Of a stretch of 64,000 bases of DNA, positions 1-11,952 are shown piece after piece. This DNA is from Hemerocallis citrina. Its lineage: Eukaryota; Streptophyta; Magnoliopsida; Asparagales; Asphodelaceae. The first letter of the stretch is position 1. The number at the start of each line of letters is the position of its first letter. The stretch is from assembly GCA_017893485.1 (NCBI GenBank), contig CM030362.1, positions 186,492,813 through 186,556,812 on the forward strand. The letters are read 5' to 3'. The notes beneath the pieces were generated by a model, which saw nothing but the letters and a program-made list of their open reading frames with translations, was not told where the DNA came from and ran no database searches. The position numbers and the translations under genes are program-made.

Positions 1-830
1 CACAACTCTCTCCTAGAGTTGCTCCTCAAACTCGTCTCCCAAATGACTCTCCATGTCCCTCGGAACCAAAACCCGAGCGACAGGCGATCCGACCTCAACA
101 ACCAAGAGGATAGCTCGGATTCCGAGCAAGTGCCAATCCGAGCTGCGAATTGGAGAAAAACGACTTTCTCCCCAAAATTCGTGTAAGATCTCGATCAAAC
201 AACTCAGATCGCTCCAGCGGCACTAAATGACAAGATAGTATTTTCTCGAGAACCGGGCCTGCCTCGAGATCCGCATCGAGATCCAACGGTTCAGATCGAG
301 CTCACAACTCTCTCCTAGAGTTCCTCCTCACACTCGTCTCACAAATGGCTCTTTCCTAGAGTTAAGCTCTTCGCTCCGCTTGCCTCCAAAGCAGACCTCT
401 TCTCAATGAGTTTGGAGCACAACTCTCTCCTAGAGTTCCTCCTCACACTCGTCTCACAAATAGCTCTCTCCCAGAGCCGAGCTCTTCGCTCCGTTCGCCT
501 CCGAAGCGGACCTCTTCTCAACGAGTTCGGAGCACAACTCTCTCCTAGAGTCCATCCTCACACTCGTCTCGCAAATGGCTCTCTCCTAGAGCCAAGCTCT
601 TCGCTCTGCTCACCTACAAGGCGGACCTCCTCTCAACAAGTTCGGAGCTCACAACTCTCTCCTAGAGTTGCTCCTCCAACTCGTCTCCCAAATGGCTCTC
701 TCCTAGAGCCGAGCTCTCCCCTCTGCTCGCCTCCAAAGAGGGTCTCTTCCAAGCGAGTTTGGAGCTCAAAACTCCCCTACAGAGTTGCTCCTAGCACTCA
801 CCTCAAAGGATGGGTCTTTCCATGGCTCTT
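1..830. repeat. 115-bp degenerate tandem array of D3
   Basis: Units starting with 'cacaactctctcctagagt' occur near 303, 417, 533 and 649 (spacing about 114-116 bp), with one more at position 1 separated by a different module. Each unit carries a 'gagctcttcgctc' box and a 'cggacctc' box. It is the same family as the arrays in D1 (46440-47435) and D2 (54560-55575). Units differ by substitutions and small indels, as in an old array. Open frames through it reflect the repeat rather than a conserved protein. Confidence 0.85.
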
Positions 831-1544
831 ACGAGGGTCTTCCTAGCACCTCTTCTCCGCACCTAGGAGTGGAGCTCCTCTTCAAAAAACCCCAAGACCA
901 AAACACTCCTCAACTTCATAAAGACAAGCATGTTGTGGGGATATTTTGACCATGAAGGAGGGTGAATCTTCATCCCACTCCTAAAGAGATGTTGCAGATC
1001 TTCGAGTTAGCTTCGAAACGAGGGGTCGCACGCCCCGATCGGACCTCCGTAGCACTGGGAAAGTGGATAACAACACAGCTGCGCCGAGCAAGAAAATGGC
1101 AAAAACTATTGCCTCGGGATTCGCTCCATGATCGTGATCAACCGCCTAGATTCCCCCACGTAGCTTGGATCGGAAAATCTGAGCAACTAGCCATCCGAGC
1201 TGCGAATTGGAAAAAACAACTTTCTCCCCAAAATTCGTGCAAGATCTCGATCAGACGGCTCAGATCGCGCCACGCCCACAAAACGACAAGATAACGTTTT
1301 CTCGAAATTTGAGCCTCTTGTCTCGTGATTCGCGCCACGATCGTGATCAACCGTCTAGATCGAGCCGCGTAGCTCAGATCTACAATCCGAGCTACTGTCC
1401 TACCGAGCTGCAAAATGGCCAAAAAATTTGCCTCAAAATCCGTGTTCGGATTTGCCGAACAAGAAGCAGCGAGGAAGAAGGAAAAAAAAAATGGAGCACG
1501 AGGGTCGGGTCGGACCCGTTAGGGTCCTAAACCCGAACCCGTTC
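831..1544. other. Non-coding D3 module, GC-rich
   Basis: No gene seen. The stretch matches D1 from about 47925 to 48630. It includes a segment ending 'ggtcgcacgccccgatcgg', then two copies of a module with 'agatctcgatcagacgg' and 'aacgacaagata'. It ends in 'gggtcggacccg' next to the B insertion. Confidence 0.7.
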
Positions 1545-2298
1545 TGTAATGCCCCGATTTTTCATTTAATAAAAAATTATTTAGTTTGCACGTAGTGTGC
1601 ACGTGCAATATTTTTGGTAAATATTTTCATCATGATGAGTATAGATATTTAAATATGTGCTTTTAATTATTTCTATATAAAAGCATTTTTTCAATTAAAC
1701 AAAAAGCCTTTTTCTTAAAGCCCAAAATTTAATTCATTTATTTTATTTTAAAATTATTATTTTTGGCCCATAAACTAAGCCCATGAGTTAATTTATTTTT
1801 AAAAAAACAACTTGTAATGTAGAATACAATTTAAAGATTATTTTTATACAAATTTAATGTACAAATTTTTTTGGAGGCAATTGCATGCACGTGCATTGCA
1901 CGTACACGTGCAAAGTGCACCTTCCTATGCATAGCTGGTTGTGAAGTTTGGAGGGAAATCAATTTTTGAGTGGAGTCATGGGGTGACGGTTATTTGATCA
2001 TGGGTAGTTAGTGCAACTCCTCCTTAAATCTAAGCCATTTGTTCCTAACTCCTACTTCAATCTTAGCCATCCATTTCCCTAGATTTTTAGTATAAATACC
2101 CCCCCTTTGGCTAGTATTCTTGTGCAAATTAATTCTTCCAAACCTATAGTTAAAATACATTATCTAGTAGTTTATTTAGTGAGTTAAAAGATTGAGAGAT
2201 TGTGTGGGATTGTGCTTGCATCAACAAGAAGAAGGAGAGGCTGGCTATCAAAGGGAGTGCTCTCGGTTTGGTGTGCTCGGGTTGGCTTGTGCGCGCGT
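1545..2298 (+). repeat. 5' LTR of B, first segment
   Basis: Begins with TG and matches 41277-42030. It holds the U3 region and transcription start: a TATA box at 2091-2098, an 'acgtgcattgcacgtacacgtgc' type ACGTG-rich stretch near 1890-1915, and 'gccattt..taactcc' text shared with A's LTR. It is cut at 2298 by the copia element. The intact sequence can be checked against 42010-42035 in the 3' LTR. Confidence 0.93.
2091..2098 (+). promoter_or_regulatory. TATA box of B LTR promoter
   Basis: TATAAATA followed by a C-run, in the same setting as the TATA boxes of the A and C LTRs (…agTATAAATAcccccc…). The copia insertion at 2299 lies about 200 bp downstream, so transcription from this promoter would run into the copia element in antisense. 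Confidence 0.75.
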
Positions 2299-3849
2299 TG
2301 TTGGGTTTTCGGGGCATAAATGCAGCGGATTAAAACAATAAAATCGAAACCCAATCGCAGGATCCATGCAAAACAAGACGTTTAATTCGTAGTTATGAAC
2401 GTTTACCTTAAAACGAAGCTTTAACAGTTGAGAATAGGATGACTAATGGAGGTCCAAGCTTCTTGAATCACCACGCATCCCGCTCACGCGATCTACGCTC
2501 TATCGGTATCCACACGAACACTTGGTATTTGAAGGAGCGATATACTAGCATCCGAAAACCAAATTCTCTCTATCTCCATCTTCTTCTCTCAAACGGCTAG
2601 GGTTTTTTCTCTTAGCCTCCAAAAAGAAATTTGAGAGTTTAAGATCTTTATATAGAGAGACAAATCTCTTTTTTTTTAAAGCCCAATCCTATTGGGCTTT
2701 TATTAAAATTAGAATTCTTAATTAAATAAATAATTAAGTCAAACTTAATTCTAATATAATTCTAATTCTAATCATTAGTAAATTTGAAATTATATTTAAT
2801 TAATTAATTAAGTCCCACTTAATTAATATCATAAATAAATTCGAATTACTATTTAATTTAAATTCATAATTTAAATCAAATCTCCTTCAAGCGTTCTTGT
2901 GTGTGACCCTTTAGGTTATTATTACGTTGGAAATAATTTTAATATCCAATAATAAAATTATAAACAATGAGCGGCATCTAGTAATACATCATTGCTACCC
3001 AAGTAATAATAATAATTGGTGATCCAATAAAACCTTTCGTGATTAATGTTTCCGTGTAATATAATCCCTTTAACCAAATATTATAGATTAAACTCGAGGC
3101 ATGTTCTCAGTCATCCTCTTCAACATTTAATCCGGGTTTCCTTGATCAATGAGTAGACTATTAAAACAAATCATTATTTGAGCATGGCCATGCATTTCAT
3201 AGTCTCACTCAATCAAGAGGCCAATAATATCTCTCCTAATTATAGGAGGGTTAAATCCTTTATCTATCATTCATATTTCTCATACGACTCATAATATACC
3301 CGATGTCCACTTTTATCATCACCCGGTCAAAGGTAACTTTTAATGTAGTCAAAGTATATTAATCCTCTTATAGAAATATAATGATCTCAAGTCAGAGGAT
3401 CATTACACCATTATCACTGTGAGTCTTTCTTATGACTTTATTTAAACATGAAGAATCTCACTGTGGGTCTATCCAGTGCCATGTAGAATCTTACATGCAC
3501 CTATGTTCTTGACTTTAGTATCACTATACCTATGACCAATGAGATGTGGTCATCAGTCAACAAACATACTAATCTTTATGCATTATTATTGTCCCATAAT
3601 GACAATGCTTGATTAGGGATATTTAGGAATATAAACACTATTCATATAATCTCATTTTTAAGTCACATACTTAAAGATATAGAATACGTATTATATATTC
3701 CAAGGACATTTATTACTCTAACATTTTTTATCGCAGTAAATTAAGACATAATAAATTAACATATAATAATCAATAGAACACAATCATTAATTAACAAAAG
3801 TATTTCCTAGAAGCACAATCACATTGTCTCTAGGGCACTAACACTAACA
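2299..3849 (-). repeat. 3' LTR of copia element
   Basis: 1551 bp and near-identical to 20106-21656. Differences noticed: gatata/gatgta near 2532, cgtgta/cgtata near 3055, ctgtga/ctgtaa near 3420 and attgtc/attatc near 3835. AT-rich with no coding capacity. On minus it starts TGTTAGTGTTAGTGCCCTAG, a start style seen in Angela-like copia LTRs. Confidence 0.95.
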
Positions 3850-3860
3850 ATCTCCCACTT
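3850..3860 (-). other. Copia polypurine tract
   Basis: Reads AAGTGGGAGAT on the minus strand, directly before the 3' LTR. This is the usual second-strand primer site of plant copia elements and fixes the orientation. Confidence 0.85.
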
Positions 3861-4945
3861 GCACTAGAGCCAATCACTCATGTATCTAATACCCATGGAA
3901 CTAGTGTGACCTTCGTGCTTCTGCTGCGACAAAGCCTTAGTCTTGTGGGTCCGCAACGTTATCTTAAGTATGCACTTTACATATGTATGTATTCTGACTT
4001 AAACCGATTAATCTTTTAGATCTATCTCTATAGATCCTGATCCCTAAGACATATGTATCATCGCCAAAGTCTTTTATCGAGAAACTATTTCCCAACCAAA
4101 TCTTCACAACCTGTAGATTAGGAATGTCATTCCCTATTAATAATATGTCATCTACATATAATACTAGGAATGACACATGGCTCCCACTAACCCTTCGTAA
4201 ACACACGACACATTTTCATTTTACATGAAGCCAAACTCTTTGACTGTTTCATCAAAACAAATGTTCCATCTCCTCGAGGCCGGCTATAATCCATAAATGG
4301 ACCATCGCTTCTCACAGACCATTCTAGCAAACTTTGGATCGACTTGACATCCATTTGCCAGATTTCATAGTCATAGTAAGTTGCTATCGCAAGCAAAATC
4401 CTGATGGATTTGACCATAGCCACCGGTGAGAAAGTTTCATCACAGTCACTACTATGAATCTGCTTGAAACTTTTCGCCACTAGTCTTGCTTTGTAGGTCT
4501 GTACATTACAATCCACGTCAGTTTTCTTCAAGAAACCCACTTGCACCCTATGGGTTTTACCCCTTCGGGTGGTCCAACCAAAGTCCATACTTTGATTTTC
4601 ATACATGGAATCCATCTCAGATTTCATGGCCTCCAGCCATCTCTCAAAATCTGGACTATTCATAGCATCTTTGTAGGTGAGAGGCTCATCATCATCTATG
4701 ATCATCACATCGCCAATTTGAGTCAGAAGAAATCCACGATATCTCTCTGGCTCATAGCGAATCCTACTAGATCTACGAATAACCTGTGTTTCTTGAGCAG
4801 TGTTGTTATCAACATCTTGAGTCACACTCTGCTCATGTTCTAACTCTTGTTCAACATTATTCTGTGGTTCTCGATCCTCATCGAGATCTATTGTCCTCCC
4901 ACTATTTTTCTTAGAAAGTAAATCTCTCTTTAGAAACATAGCCAT
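3861..4945 (-). pseudogene. Copia reverse transcriptase remnant, RNase H missing
   Basis: On minus, 4945 down to 4187 carries the linker before RT (RSSRIRYEPERY), then RT text including KARLVAKSF and the run before WQMDVK. After a disrupted stretch, 3964-4206 carries the catalytic YVDDILLIGND box and SFSIKDFGD. The homology stops soon after 'GLSQNTYI' and is followed directly by a short tail resembling the usual polyprotein C-terminus (GIRYMSDWL). Most of the RT thumb and RNase H is therefore deleted. Frames are broken in several places, so the gene cannot work. Confidence 0.85.
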
Positions 4946-5690
4946 TCAAGCAACAAACACTTTGTTCTCCGAAGGTTTATAGAAATAATACCCTTTTGTT
5001 TCCATTGGGTATCCCACAAAATCTGATTTTGGTCCTAGCTTGTCAGAGATCATACGTTTCACAAACGCTTCATATCCCCAAATTTTCATAAATGACACGC
5101 TGTGACGTTTCTCAGTTCATATCTCATATATGGTGTCTTTTGAACTGATTTAGAAGGAACTCGGTTTAGTGTTTCTGCAGCCGTCTCTAGGGGCATAACC
5201 CCAGAAACTAATTGGAAGATCCCCTAAACTCATCATCAATCGCACCATGTCCAACAAAATGCGATTTCTCCTCTCAGACACACCATGTCTTTGTGGTGTT
5301 CCAAGAGGAGTGAGTTGTGATACTATACCACACGCTTTTAAGAAATTTTAAGCTTAGGTATTCTCCTCTACGATCAGATCGTAGAGTTTATACTTTCGCC
5401 TATTTGTTTTTCTTCTTCAATCTCTTACTCTTTGAATTTTTCAAACGATTCGGATTTGTTCTTCAAAAGATACACATATCCGTATCTACTAAAATCATCA
5501 GTAAAGGTTAAAATTAGTAAAAGCCACCTCTTGCCAACATACGCATTGGACCACATACATCACTATGTATCAATTCCAATTATTTGGTGGCCCTCTCACC
5601 TTATCCGGTAAAAGGAGTTTTAGTCATTTTGCCAATGAGACATAGTTCACATTCTTCGTATGATTCAAAATCAAACTTATCCAAGTATCC
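4946..5690 (-). pseudogene. Copia integrase remnant
   Basis: Minus-strand translation around 5230-5330 gives text close to the conserved GTPQRxGVSERRNR block that holds the catalytic Glu of copia integrases, followed by a LLDMVR/SFWGYA-like stretch toward 5170. Frames shift and stops interrupt, so only short pieces stay open. The stretch 5340-5690 is poorly recognisable and probably carries indels. It lies between the protease/GAG-pre part (5694-6174) and RT, as expected for copia order. Confidence 0.7.
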
Positions 5691-5693
5691 ATC

Positions 5694-6174
5694 CTAATGT
5701 AACTTGGAAATGCGATTCTCATTTATATGGCCTAAATGACAGTGCCAGAGGTATGTTTGATTTGAGTCATTTATCTTTAGACGTTTATTATTTACATTAT
5801 AGATAGGAGTATCAAAATCAAGAACATATAAACCATTAAACAAACGTGCAACCTCATAGGTAACATTATTTAATGAAAAGGAACAACAATTGTTCTGAAT
5901 CAAAAAGGAAAACCAATCTTGTCCAAACAAGAAACCAAAATAATGTCTCTGCAAATTGCAGGCACGTAAAATAGTTCTCAAGTTCTGAAATAAGCCCCAT
6001 GGGCATCGATAAATAATAAGTCCCTACAGCTAAAGCAGCAACCTTTGCTCCATTGCTAACATGTAGGTCGACTTCTCCTAACGCCAAAGTTCTACTCCTT
6101 CGCCGTTTATGCACATTTATACAAATGTGAGAACCACATCCAGTATCTAATACCCATGATGTAGAAGTAGACAA
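5694..6174 (-). pseudogene. Copia protease and GAG-pre-integrase remnant
   Basis: From 6174 down, the minus strand gives SWVLDTGCGSHIC, a copia aspartic protease active site (DTG), then LHVSNGAKVAALAVG, the second conserved protease strand. From 5981 to 5694, in another frame, comes YLWHCHLGHINENRI, the HxxxH GAG-pre-integrase zinc region. The two overlap in different frames, so at least one frameshift separates them. Broken. Confidence 0.85.
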
Positions 6175-7057
6175 ATTTGACTTCTATAATATAAATACCT
6201 GAATCAGAAATCTGAACAGCCTTCAGTTTCTTCAGATCCTCCAAATAAGTTTGACAGTTTCTCTTCCAATGACCCGGCTTCTTGCAATAGTGACAATCAC
6301 CCTTTGCCTTTGCCTTTGCAACACCTCCAGTAGGCTTCTAAGCCTTAACAGCGGGTTCTGGATTAGCAGGCTTAGATCCAATCTTGTTCTTGCCTTTCCA
6401 TTTACCCTTTCCTTTGGCATTCCCTATGTTGACCATCATTATGGGAGCAGGGGATGCCTGCTGAATGTTGGTCTCAGTAGTTTTCAACATAGCCAACAAT
6501 TCGGTAGGTGTCTTGTCTATCTCATTCATATTGTAATTCATTACAAATTGAGCATAGTCGTTGTTCAAAGATTGCAAGATTAGATGTATCTGAGCTTCCG
6601 GACTGATGGCGGAACCCAGAGTAGCAAGGTACTCCATATATCCATCATCTTTAGAACATGCGGTGCAACTGGATCACGATCACCCTATTTACATGCATAC
6701 AAGGCTTTACTTGTATCAAACCTCTCTTGACGAGCCTGTCCTTCAAACATACGTTTAAGGTGCTCTATCATTATATGAGCATCCATATGCTCATGCTGTT
6801 TCTGAAGCTCAAGACTCATAGTCGCAAGCATAAGACAAGTGACATCCGTGTCATCATCGATATGTTTCTGATAAACATTACGTTGATCAACCGATGCACC
6901 TACAGGGAGAGGTCCAGGGCGAGGAAATGACATAGGGCTTTCACTCTTACCTGAGGACTATCCTCAAATTCCTTTGCCAATCGAGGAAGTTTGTTCCTGT
7001 CAACTTGTCCTTCTCAAGGACAGATCGTACAGAGAAGTTATTTGAGTTGTTTGCCAT
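6175..7057 (-). pseudogene. Copia gag remnant
   Basis: The first ATG is at 7057 on minus (MANNSNNFSVRS…), followed by a DWQRNLRIVLR-like stretch typical of copia gag (UBN2 family). The frame hits TAA and then TGA near 6950; both fit C-to-T changes of CAA and CGA. The next part (6933-6685, LMLATMSLELQKQHE…) is in a shifted frame. A Lys-rich basic segment lies at 6430-6360. Reading downstream from there gives a CCHC-like knuckle that is only partly open. Not functional. Confidence 0.8.
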
Positions 7058-9106
7058 TAGAATATCTATAATGTAAAATGCATAAAAGAATTAGTCTACG
7101 GAATTATTAGTTTATGTTCAAATGATTATTCATATATATTCATAATATATATCTCCCACTATTTTGATCAAATTAATAGCCCTTACTATTAATTCAGAAA
7201 GCATTTATTATATATCTTTCTAGTGAGCCAAGATCCATATTTCATCATGTCTTGAGTCAGCGTTGGCTGAAACTCCCAAAACACAACTATTTAGGTAGAC
7301 AACATTTGTCAATTATATCACGTATATAACTCTTGGATAGTTTGGTGAACAACCATTGCTCTAATTTATCTAATAAATTTTTCGCCAAACTCTATGCTTC
7401 TAAGTTCATAATCTTATTGTGACGACTTAGTTAAGTTAGGCCCAATGAATCAACATAACGAGTATCACATTTACTCTTTCGCACCTCACCACGATTAAAA
7501 GGAGCACTCTGCTTTGGCAAACCCACCCCTTATGATCTAGGCCTTGATGAGTGTTATTCATTGGAAAGCATCTTGTTTAACTTAATATTTATTAAGGGAT
7601 TTACTTATAAACGATCATGATCCCATCATAAAGAGATTCTCAATTTTTCCTTGAATCAAATATTTCAAATCAAAATTCGTTGAATGAATGATTTCCAGAT
7701 CAGAGGTTAACGCACAGACGGCATTATTGGCACCCCTTTTCTTACAGATTCGTAATCGGTTGTTGACAAAATCATTCAATCGTTGAATAATGAAAATTCA
7801 TATTTAATTACCGTGTTTCATAAACACAAGAATCTCATGATCGTTTGTTTAATGTTCATCTTAAATCGTTATAGATTTTATCTTGTTTAAGCATGAATGG
7901 GGTGTCGTATCTAATACATTCATCTTAATCTAATTAAGCATGCATCATTATCTCTACACATACATTGTATCACATACATTCATACATATATAAAGTGCAT
8001 AAAGTAAACGTGTTTGGTTATGGCCCATCCTATATGATCTTTCCAAGCTAATGGAAAAATCAAGGTCAATCTATGGGTGGTTTAAAATACTACACTATTA
8101 CATGTCTTTATCTTCTTCATCTTCATCTTGTATCTTCTTCTTTGGAATGCTCATTAGTTTGCCTCCTTGCTTCCATGTCTTCATTGATCATTACATTGAA
8201 TAATGGAAAAAAATGTTCTTATGAACTTACAAGAGGAACTCGAGTTACATTCGAGAATATAAATTACAAGAAATTGAAGACGACATGCAAGTCGTATTTA
8301 GAAACCAAACCATAAATCAAAACCACTAACCTATGGGTCTTAAGGCCATAACCATACACCATGCTCATATAACAATTAAGAATATCTCATATTTCATTAT
8401 GTCATCATACCACATCATATTTGTCATGATCCAATCACAAAAATTTAAATAGGGTAAAATCAGAAAATTGCAATCAAAATTCTCAAAACAGTAAATCGCA
8501 GTTTTCAGGTTCTAAACGGCGTCAAACGCCTTATATCCACGTCGGTGACAAAGTCAGTATTGCTCAGTGACCCGATTCCAGTCAGAAAACATATTTTATT
8601 TGCGAAAATCGGACACTGGACACAAATTTCACCAAATCTGCTCATCTTTGCAGAAACCGTATCGTATACAATCTACGCGATAAGAACAAATATATAATAT
8701 TCAAATAATATCATATATTATCTAATCATGTTATACCATATCATATTTCATCATGATCCAATCATAAAAATCATATAAGGCATAATTCAGAAAATTGAAA
8801 TTAAATCTGAAAACATAAAATTGCATATTTCAGGCCCTAAACGGCGTCAAACGCCTTACAGACGAGTCGGTGATAGCTTAAGCTATCAGTTTTGTTCAGA
8901 CGCTCGTTTCCCTTTCCGAAAAGGTACTCATTTGCAAAAATCGGACACTAGAAATAGATTTCAGCAAATCTGCAGCAGCCGTTTCAGAATCCATATCGAA
9001 TACAATTCTCGTAATTAGAACAAACATAAATCATATACATATCAGTATACATACAGATTATAAGATCATCATATGATCATCCCAATCATCATTAACTTAC
9101 AGTTTA
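7058..9106 (-). other. Copia 5' leader (untranslated), interrupted by A
   Basis: About 2 kb of AT-rich sequence between gag and the A insertion, continuing at 20034-20092 up to the PBS. No convincing open frame. It contains a direct duplication described separately (8420-9030). The length is unusual, since the leader exceeds the LTR. I found no domain that would explain it. Confidence 0.75.
8420..9030. repeat. Direct duplication, about 323-bp period, with a GGCGTTTGACGCC hairpin
   Basis: Two diverged copies, about 8420-8740 and 8745-9030, share 'catgatccaatca', 'cagaaaattg', 'ctaaacggcgtcaaacgcct', a 'gtcggtga' block, and 'aaaatcggacact'. In both copies the conserved core ggcgtcaaacgcc can fold as a 5-bp stem with a 3-nt loop. 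On the element's sense strand it reads GGCGTTTGACGCC. The core is better conserved than its flanks. Confidence 0.7.
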
Positions 9107-9586
9107 TGTAGTACCCCGATTTATTTTTCTTAATATATATGGAAGGGGATTTATTTTCTTATGATAGCCTATTATTATTACTTTTCTCCATGATAAATAA
9201 AGTGTAGTATTTCCTATGAAACATTCTTCTCAAAGCCCAAATGTGACTTGTTTATTTTCTTATATAAAAATACATATTTTGGCCCAAATGTATTTAAACC
9301 CCTAAACTTAACCTCTTATTTCATAACTTGTATATGTAGCATTTTTTTTCTCTCTTTATTTTTTCGGGTAAGATGTGCATTTTATGGGGTTTTGTGTGTG
9401 TACACGTGCACTTCATGTACACGTGCACAAGACATTTCTCTTGGCCGGATTTGTGGAGTGATGGGCTAGGATCATGGGCGGTTACATCTTGAGGTGTGGG
9501 TAGTTTCTTAACTCCCGATTAGATCTCAGCCTTTGATTCACCAACTCCCCTATTAATCCTAGCCATCTATTCTATCTATTTTCTAG

Positions 9587-9594
9587 TATAAATA
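9587..9594 (+). promoter_or_regulatory. TATA box of A LTR promoter
   Basis: TATAAATA followed by ccccctt, preceded by 'ttttctag'. The same block is found in the B LTR and in the 3' LTR of C. It predicts transcription start near 9615-9630, which would put the 150-bp GC-richer stretch at the start of the transcript. Confidence 0.8.
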
Positions 9595-9783
9595 CCCCCT
9601 TCTCATCTCCTATCTCTTTTACACTAAGATTATTACTGCAATAGAGAGTATTTGTGAGTTGTGTGGGAGCTCTTCTGTGGAGGCAAGCAGCATTGTTGAG
9701 GAGCTCGGCGTGGAGCAAAGGAGCAAGAAGGTGTTCTCTACGTTAAAGGACTCTGCGGGATTTCGTTATTTTCTTCATACAAG

Positions 9784-11709
9784 GTGGGTGTTTCTCAGGA
9801 CTTCTAATGTAGGAATAATGCTACAATGGCTATGATTGATATTATGTTATAAAAGTGATTTGAATGCGGTAGAAATTGCTTGAACACGCAATTAATAATG
9901 AAAACAAGGCTGTCGGTACAGTCGGCTGCCATGTGAGCCAGTCGACTGGTACGAGACATCATTTTTGCATGATTGTAATGATAAACGTGTGTATAAATGA
10001 ACATGATGGTATGAATACTATCTGCATGGTTTCCCTATGACACATATGATGGAGGGAAGGTAAATGAATAAAAAGAGCTAATGGTAGTTAATAATTTGGA
10101 ATTGTCGAAGCAGTCGACTGATAATGTATTAAGTCGACTGGTACTTCAATCTGACTGTGACTGTTGGGTAGTTTCATAAATTGAGATATTTTCATCATGT
10201 GGACCCAGTTTGATGACTTGGGATTTACATCTTTATTGTTGTAAGGAGTTATGAGCATATGTGAATGCATGTTTAAAGTATTTCCCTAGCGGAAAGAGCA
10301 TGTTAGTAATGTGAAGATCCATGTTGTAGTGTTACTGAATGATAAGAAACCTTGTCTGTGGAACAAGAACTTATGTATACTGTTAATTGATATCATGATG
10401 AAATGCACGTAAGAACTGTAAATAATCTACTGAAAATGGATCTGTCCAGTCGACCGATTGCGTGTAGCAAGTCGACTGATCTGGACATAGAATTATGCTG
10501 TTGAAATTGCTAAGACAGACGACTGAGGTGTGAACAGTCGACTGTCGTGTGACTAATATTGTGAACTTGAAAGTTGCGGGACAGGCGACTGGTAGTATAC
10601 ACAGTCGACTATCCCGAGCCTTTTGATAACCCTGTTTATGACTGTATGAGTCGACTGGTGTTCTTCCAAGTCGACTGTACAGAAAGGACTTTGACATATT
10701 TGAATTCATGTTATTTTGCTGTTGGTAATTGTGAACTATGTGATTAAAGTCAATGGATTCTGTTTATGACTGCATAAATTGTGAAATTGAATCATAGATG
10801 AGAATTGAGAACTAAACGAAATTATGAAATAAGAAATCATGATGAGGAAGTCTGTGAGACTCTAAAATGAATGATGAGCTGATGATGCTCCATTGGATAT
10901 TGTGAATTTGAAATTGAACAAAAGAGTAGCTAAGTCTCCCCGGCAGTGAAATGAAATGATATTGAGAAATAGACCAGGTTGGTCGAGTGAAATGAAATGA
11001 TAAGTCCGGTTGATGGAGAGGCTAACTCTAGAGCTTGATTTTTATTCATGATTCTAATATAACTTAAATACATAGTGTGGAGGTGATGAAGGTGAGAGAA
11101 AAACATGAGTATGAGAGCTAGGGTACGGTGCGGGTGTGTGAGCCGCAGAATGCATGCTTGATGAGTCAAGACATGGCGCGGGCACAACTCAGTAATGATC
11201 GGACTCTAGTCACGCTTATGGGATGTGTTGGTGACTGCAAGAGGAGTGTGTTCAGGGAGGAGGCTGAATTGTCGCAGAATGCATGCTTGACGAGTCAAGA
11301 CATGGCGCGAAATTCTACTCCAGGGGCCAGGATACATGCTTGTACTCATAGATTCATCTAGGATACTCATTGGAATTACAGTAGTAGAATAAGTCATGGC
11401 GGGGGATTGAACCCTACTAAAATGAAGATCGTTTAAGAGGCTTGCACTCGAACCTATGTAGTATGGGATGCATAGAATTCGGACAAGTATGCATTAGTGT
11501 CATAATTAACTAAGTAAATTGCATTAAGGATTTAAGTGCACAATCACGACACGACATCATTAAAAGTTCCCTTATTTGCATGCTTATGGTGAACTGGCTT
11601 GTGGTTTGTAAGAAATGAGATTCATTATACTGTTTCTGGCATAGAGAGGATGGCCATGTATAATTATCGTCGGTTGAATAAACTGACGTACCCACAGTGT
11701 TTTATGCAG
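9784..11709 (+). other. Putative intron inside the LTR of A
   Basis: Starts GTGGGT after ACAAG and ends TGCAG before G, with CTGAC (a good plant branch-point match) about 25 nt before the end. Composition shifts from mixed to AT-rich at the donor. The same two boundary motifs, in the same order relative to the TATA box and LTR end, occur in the B and C LTRs although the sequence between them is largely different. I infer a leader intron of 1926 bp; there is no transcript evidence here. Confidence 0.5.
9919..10677. repeat. Six pairs of a 10-bp palindrome CAGTCGACTG at about 20-nt spacing
   Basis: Pairs (start positions): 9919/9939, 10111/10131, 10447/10469, 10516/10535, 10582/10602 and 10648/10668. 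Most sites are exact or one to two bases off CAGTCGACTG. Within a pair the start-to-start distance is 19-22 nt, usually exactly 20. The last four pairs recur at 66-69 bp, suggesting a degenerate tandem repeat in which only the paired palindrome has been kept. The same array is in the 3' LTR at 18016-18774. Confidence 0.9.
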
Positions 11710-11939
11710 GATAATCACATGTAAAAGGAATGGATGCACCAAGAGTTCATTATATTGTTGTTCATTTATGTAAATATTGTACATTTTGCTTCCGCTGTGT
11801 AAAATCAAATGTAACATGCTGTAACTCTGATGTAAAAGTAAAGATTTTGAATTCCTTGTAAAATTGTATGTGAAGAAAGCGAAAAGATCCTGAAGAACAT
11901 CTCGAATTCAGAAAAAATGGGATTCGGGGCGTTACAGAG

Positions 11940-11952
11940 TGGTATCAGAGCC
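11940..11952 (+). other. Primer binding site of A (initiator-Met tRNA)
   Basis: TGGTATCAGAGCC three bases after the LTR end. It matches the complement of the plant initiator-methionine tRNA 3' end, the usual primer of Tekay elements. Confidence 0.92.

Larger units (their letters stand above)
1..1544 (+). mobile_element. Outer Tat-like gag-only LTR element D3, left part
   Basis: This is internal, non-coding sequence of a Tat-like LTR element whose 5' LTR and gag lie left of the window. It matches, module by module, the internal region of D1 at about 46.5-48.6 kb: the 115-bp array, then the stretch around 'aggagtggagctcctctt', then the copies containing 'cgacaagata'. It stops at 1544, where element B begins. 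The cut point aligns with D1 near 48630 and the element resumes at 59787, flanked by the B target duplication cgttc (1540-1544 and 59782-59786). No protein-coding capacity is credible here, because the open frames lie in repeats and overlap on both strands. Confidence 0.85.
9107..11936 (+). repeat. 5' LTR of A
   Basis: 2830 bp. Order: U3 with ACGTG-containing text near 9400-9425 (tacacgtgcacttcatgtac), a TATA box at 9587, a GC-richer stretch of about 160 bp, a donor-like AAG|GTGGGT at 9784, an AT-rich interior with paired palindromes (9919-10677), two 37-bp direct repeats with 'cagaatgcatgcttga' near 11146 and 11277, AATAAA at 11677-11682, and an acceptor-like TGCAG|G at 11709. Open frames here are short and unsupported. 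Confidence 0.96.

Noticed and set aside
10383..10709. Minus-strand frame of 108 codons over the A LTR
   Set aside because: It is identical in both LTRs because they are copies, has no domain, and runs through the palindrome array. No support as a gene.
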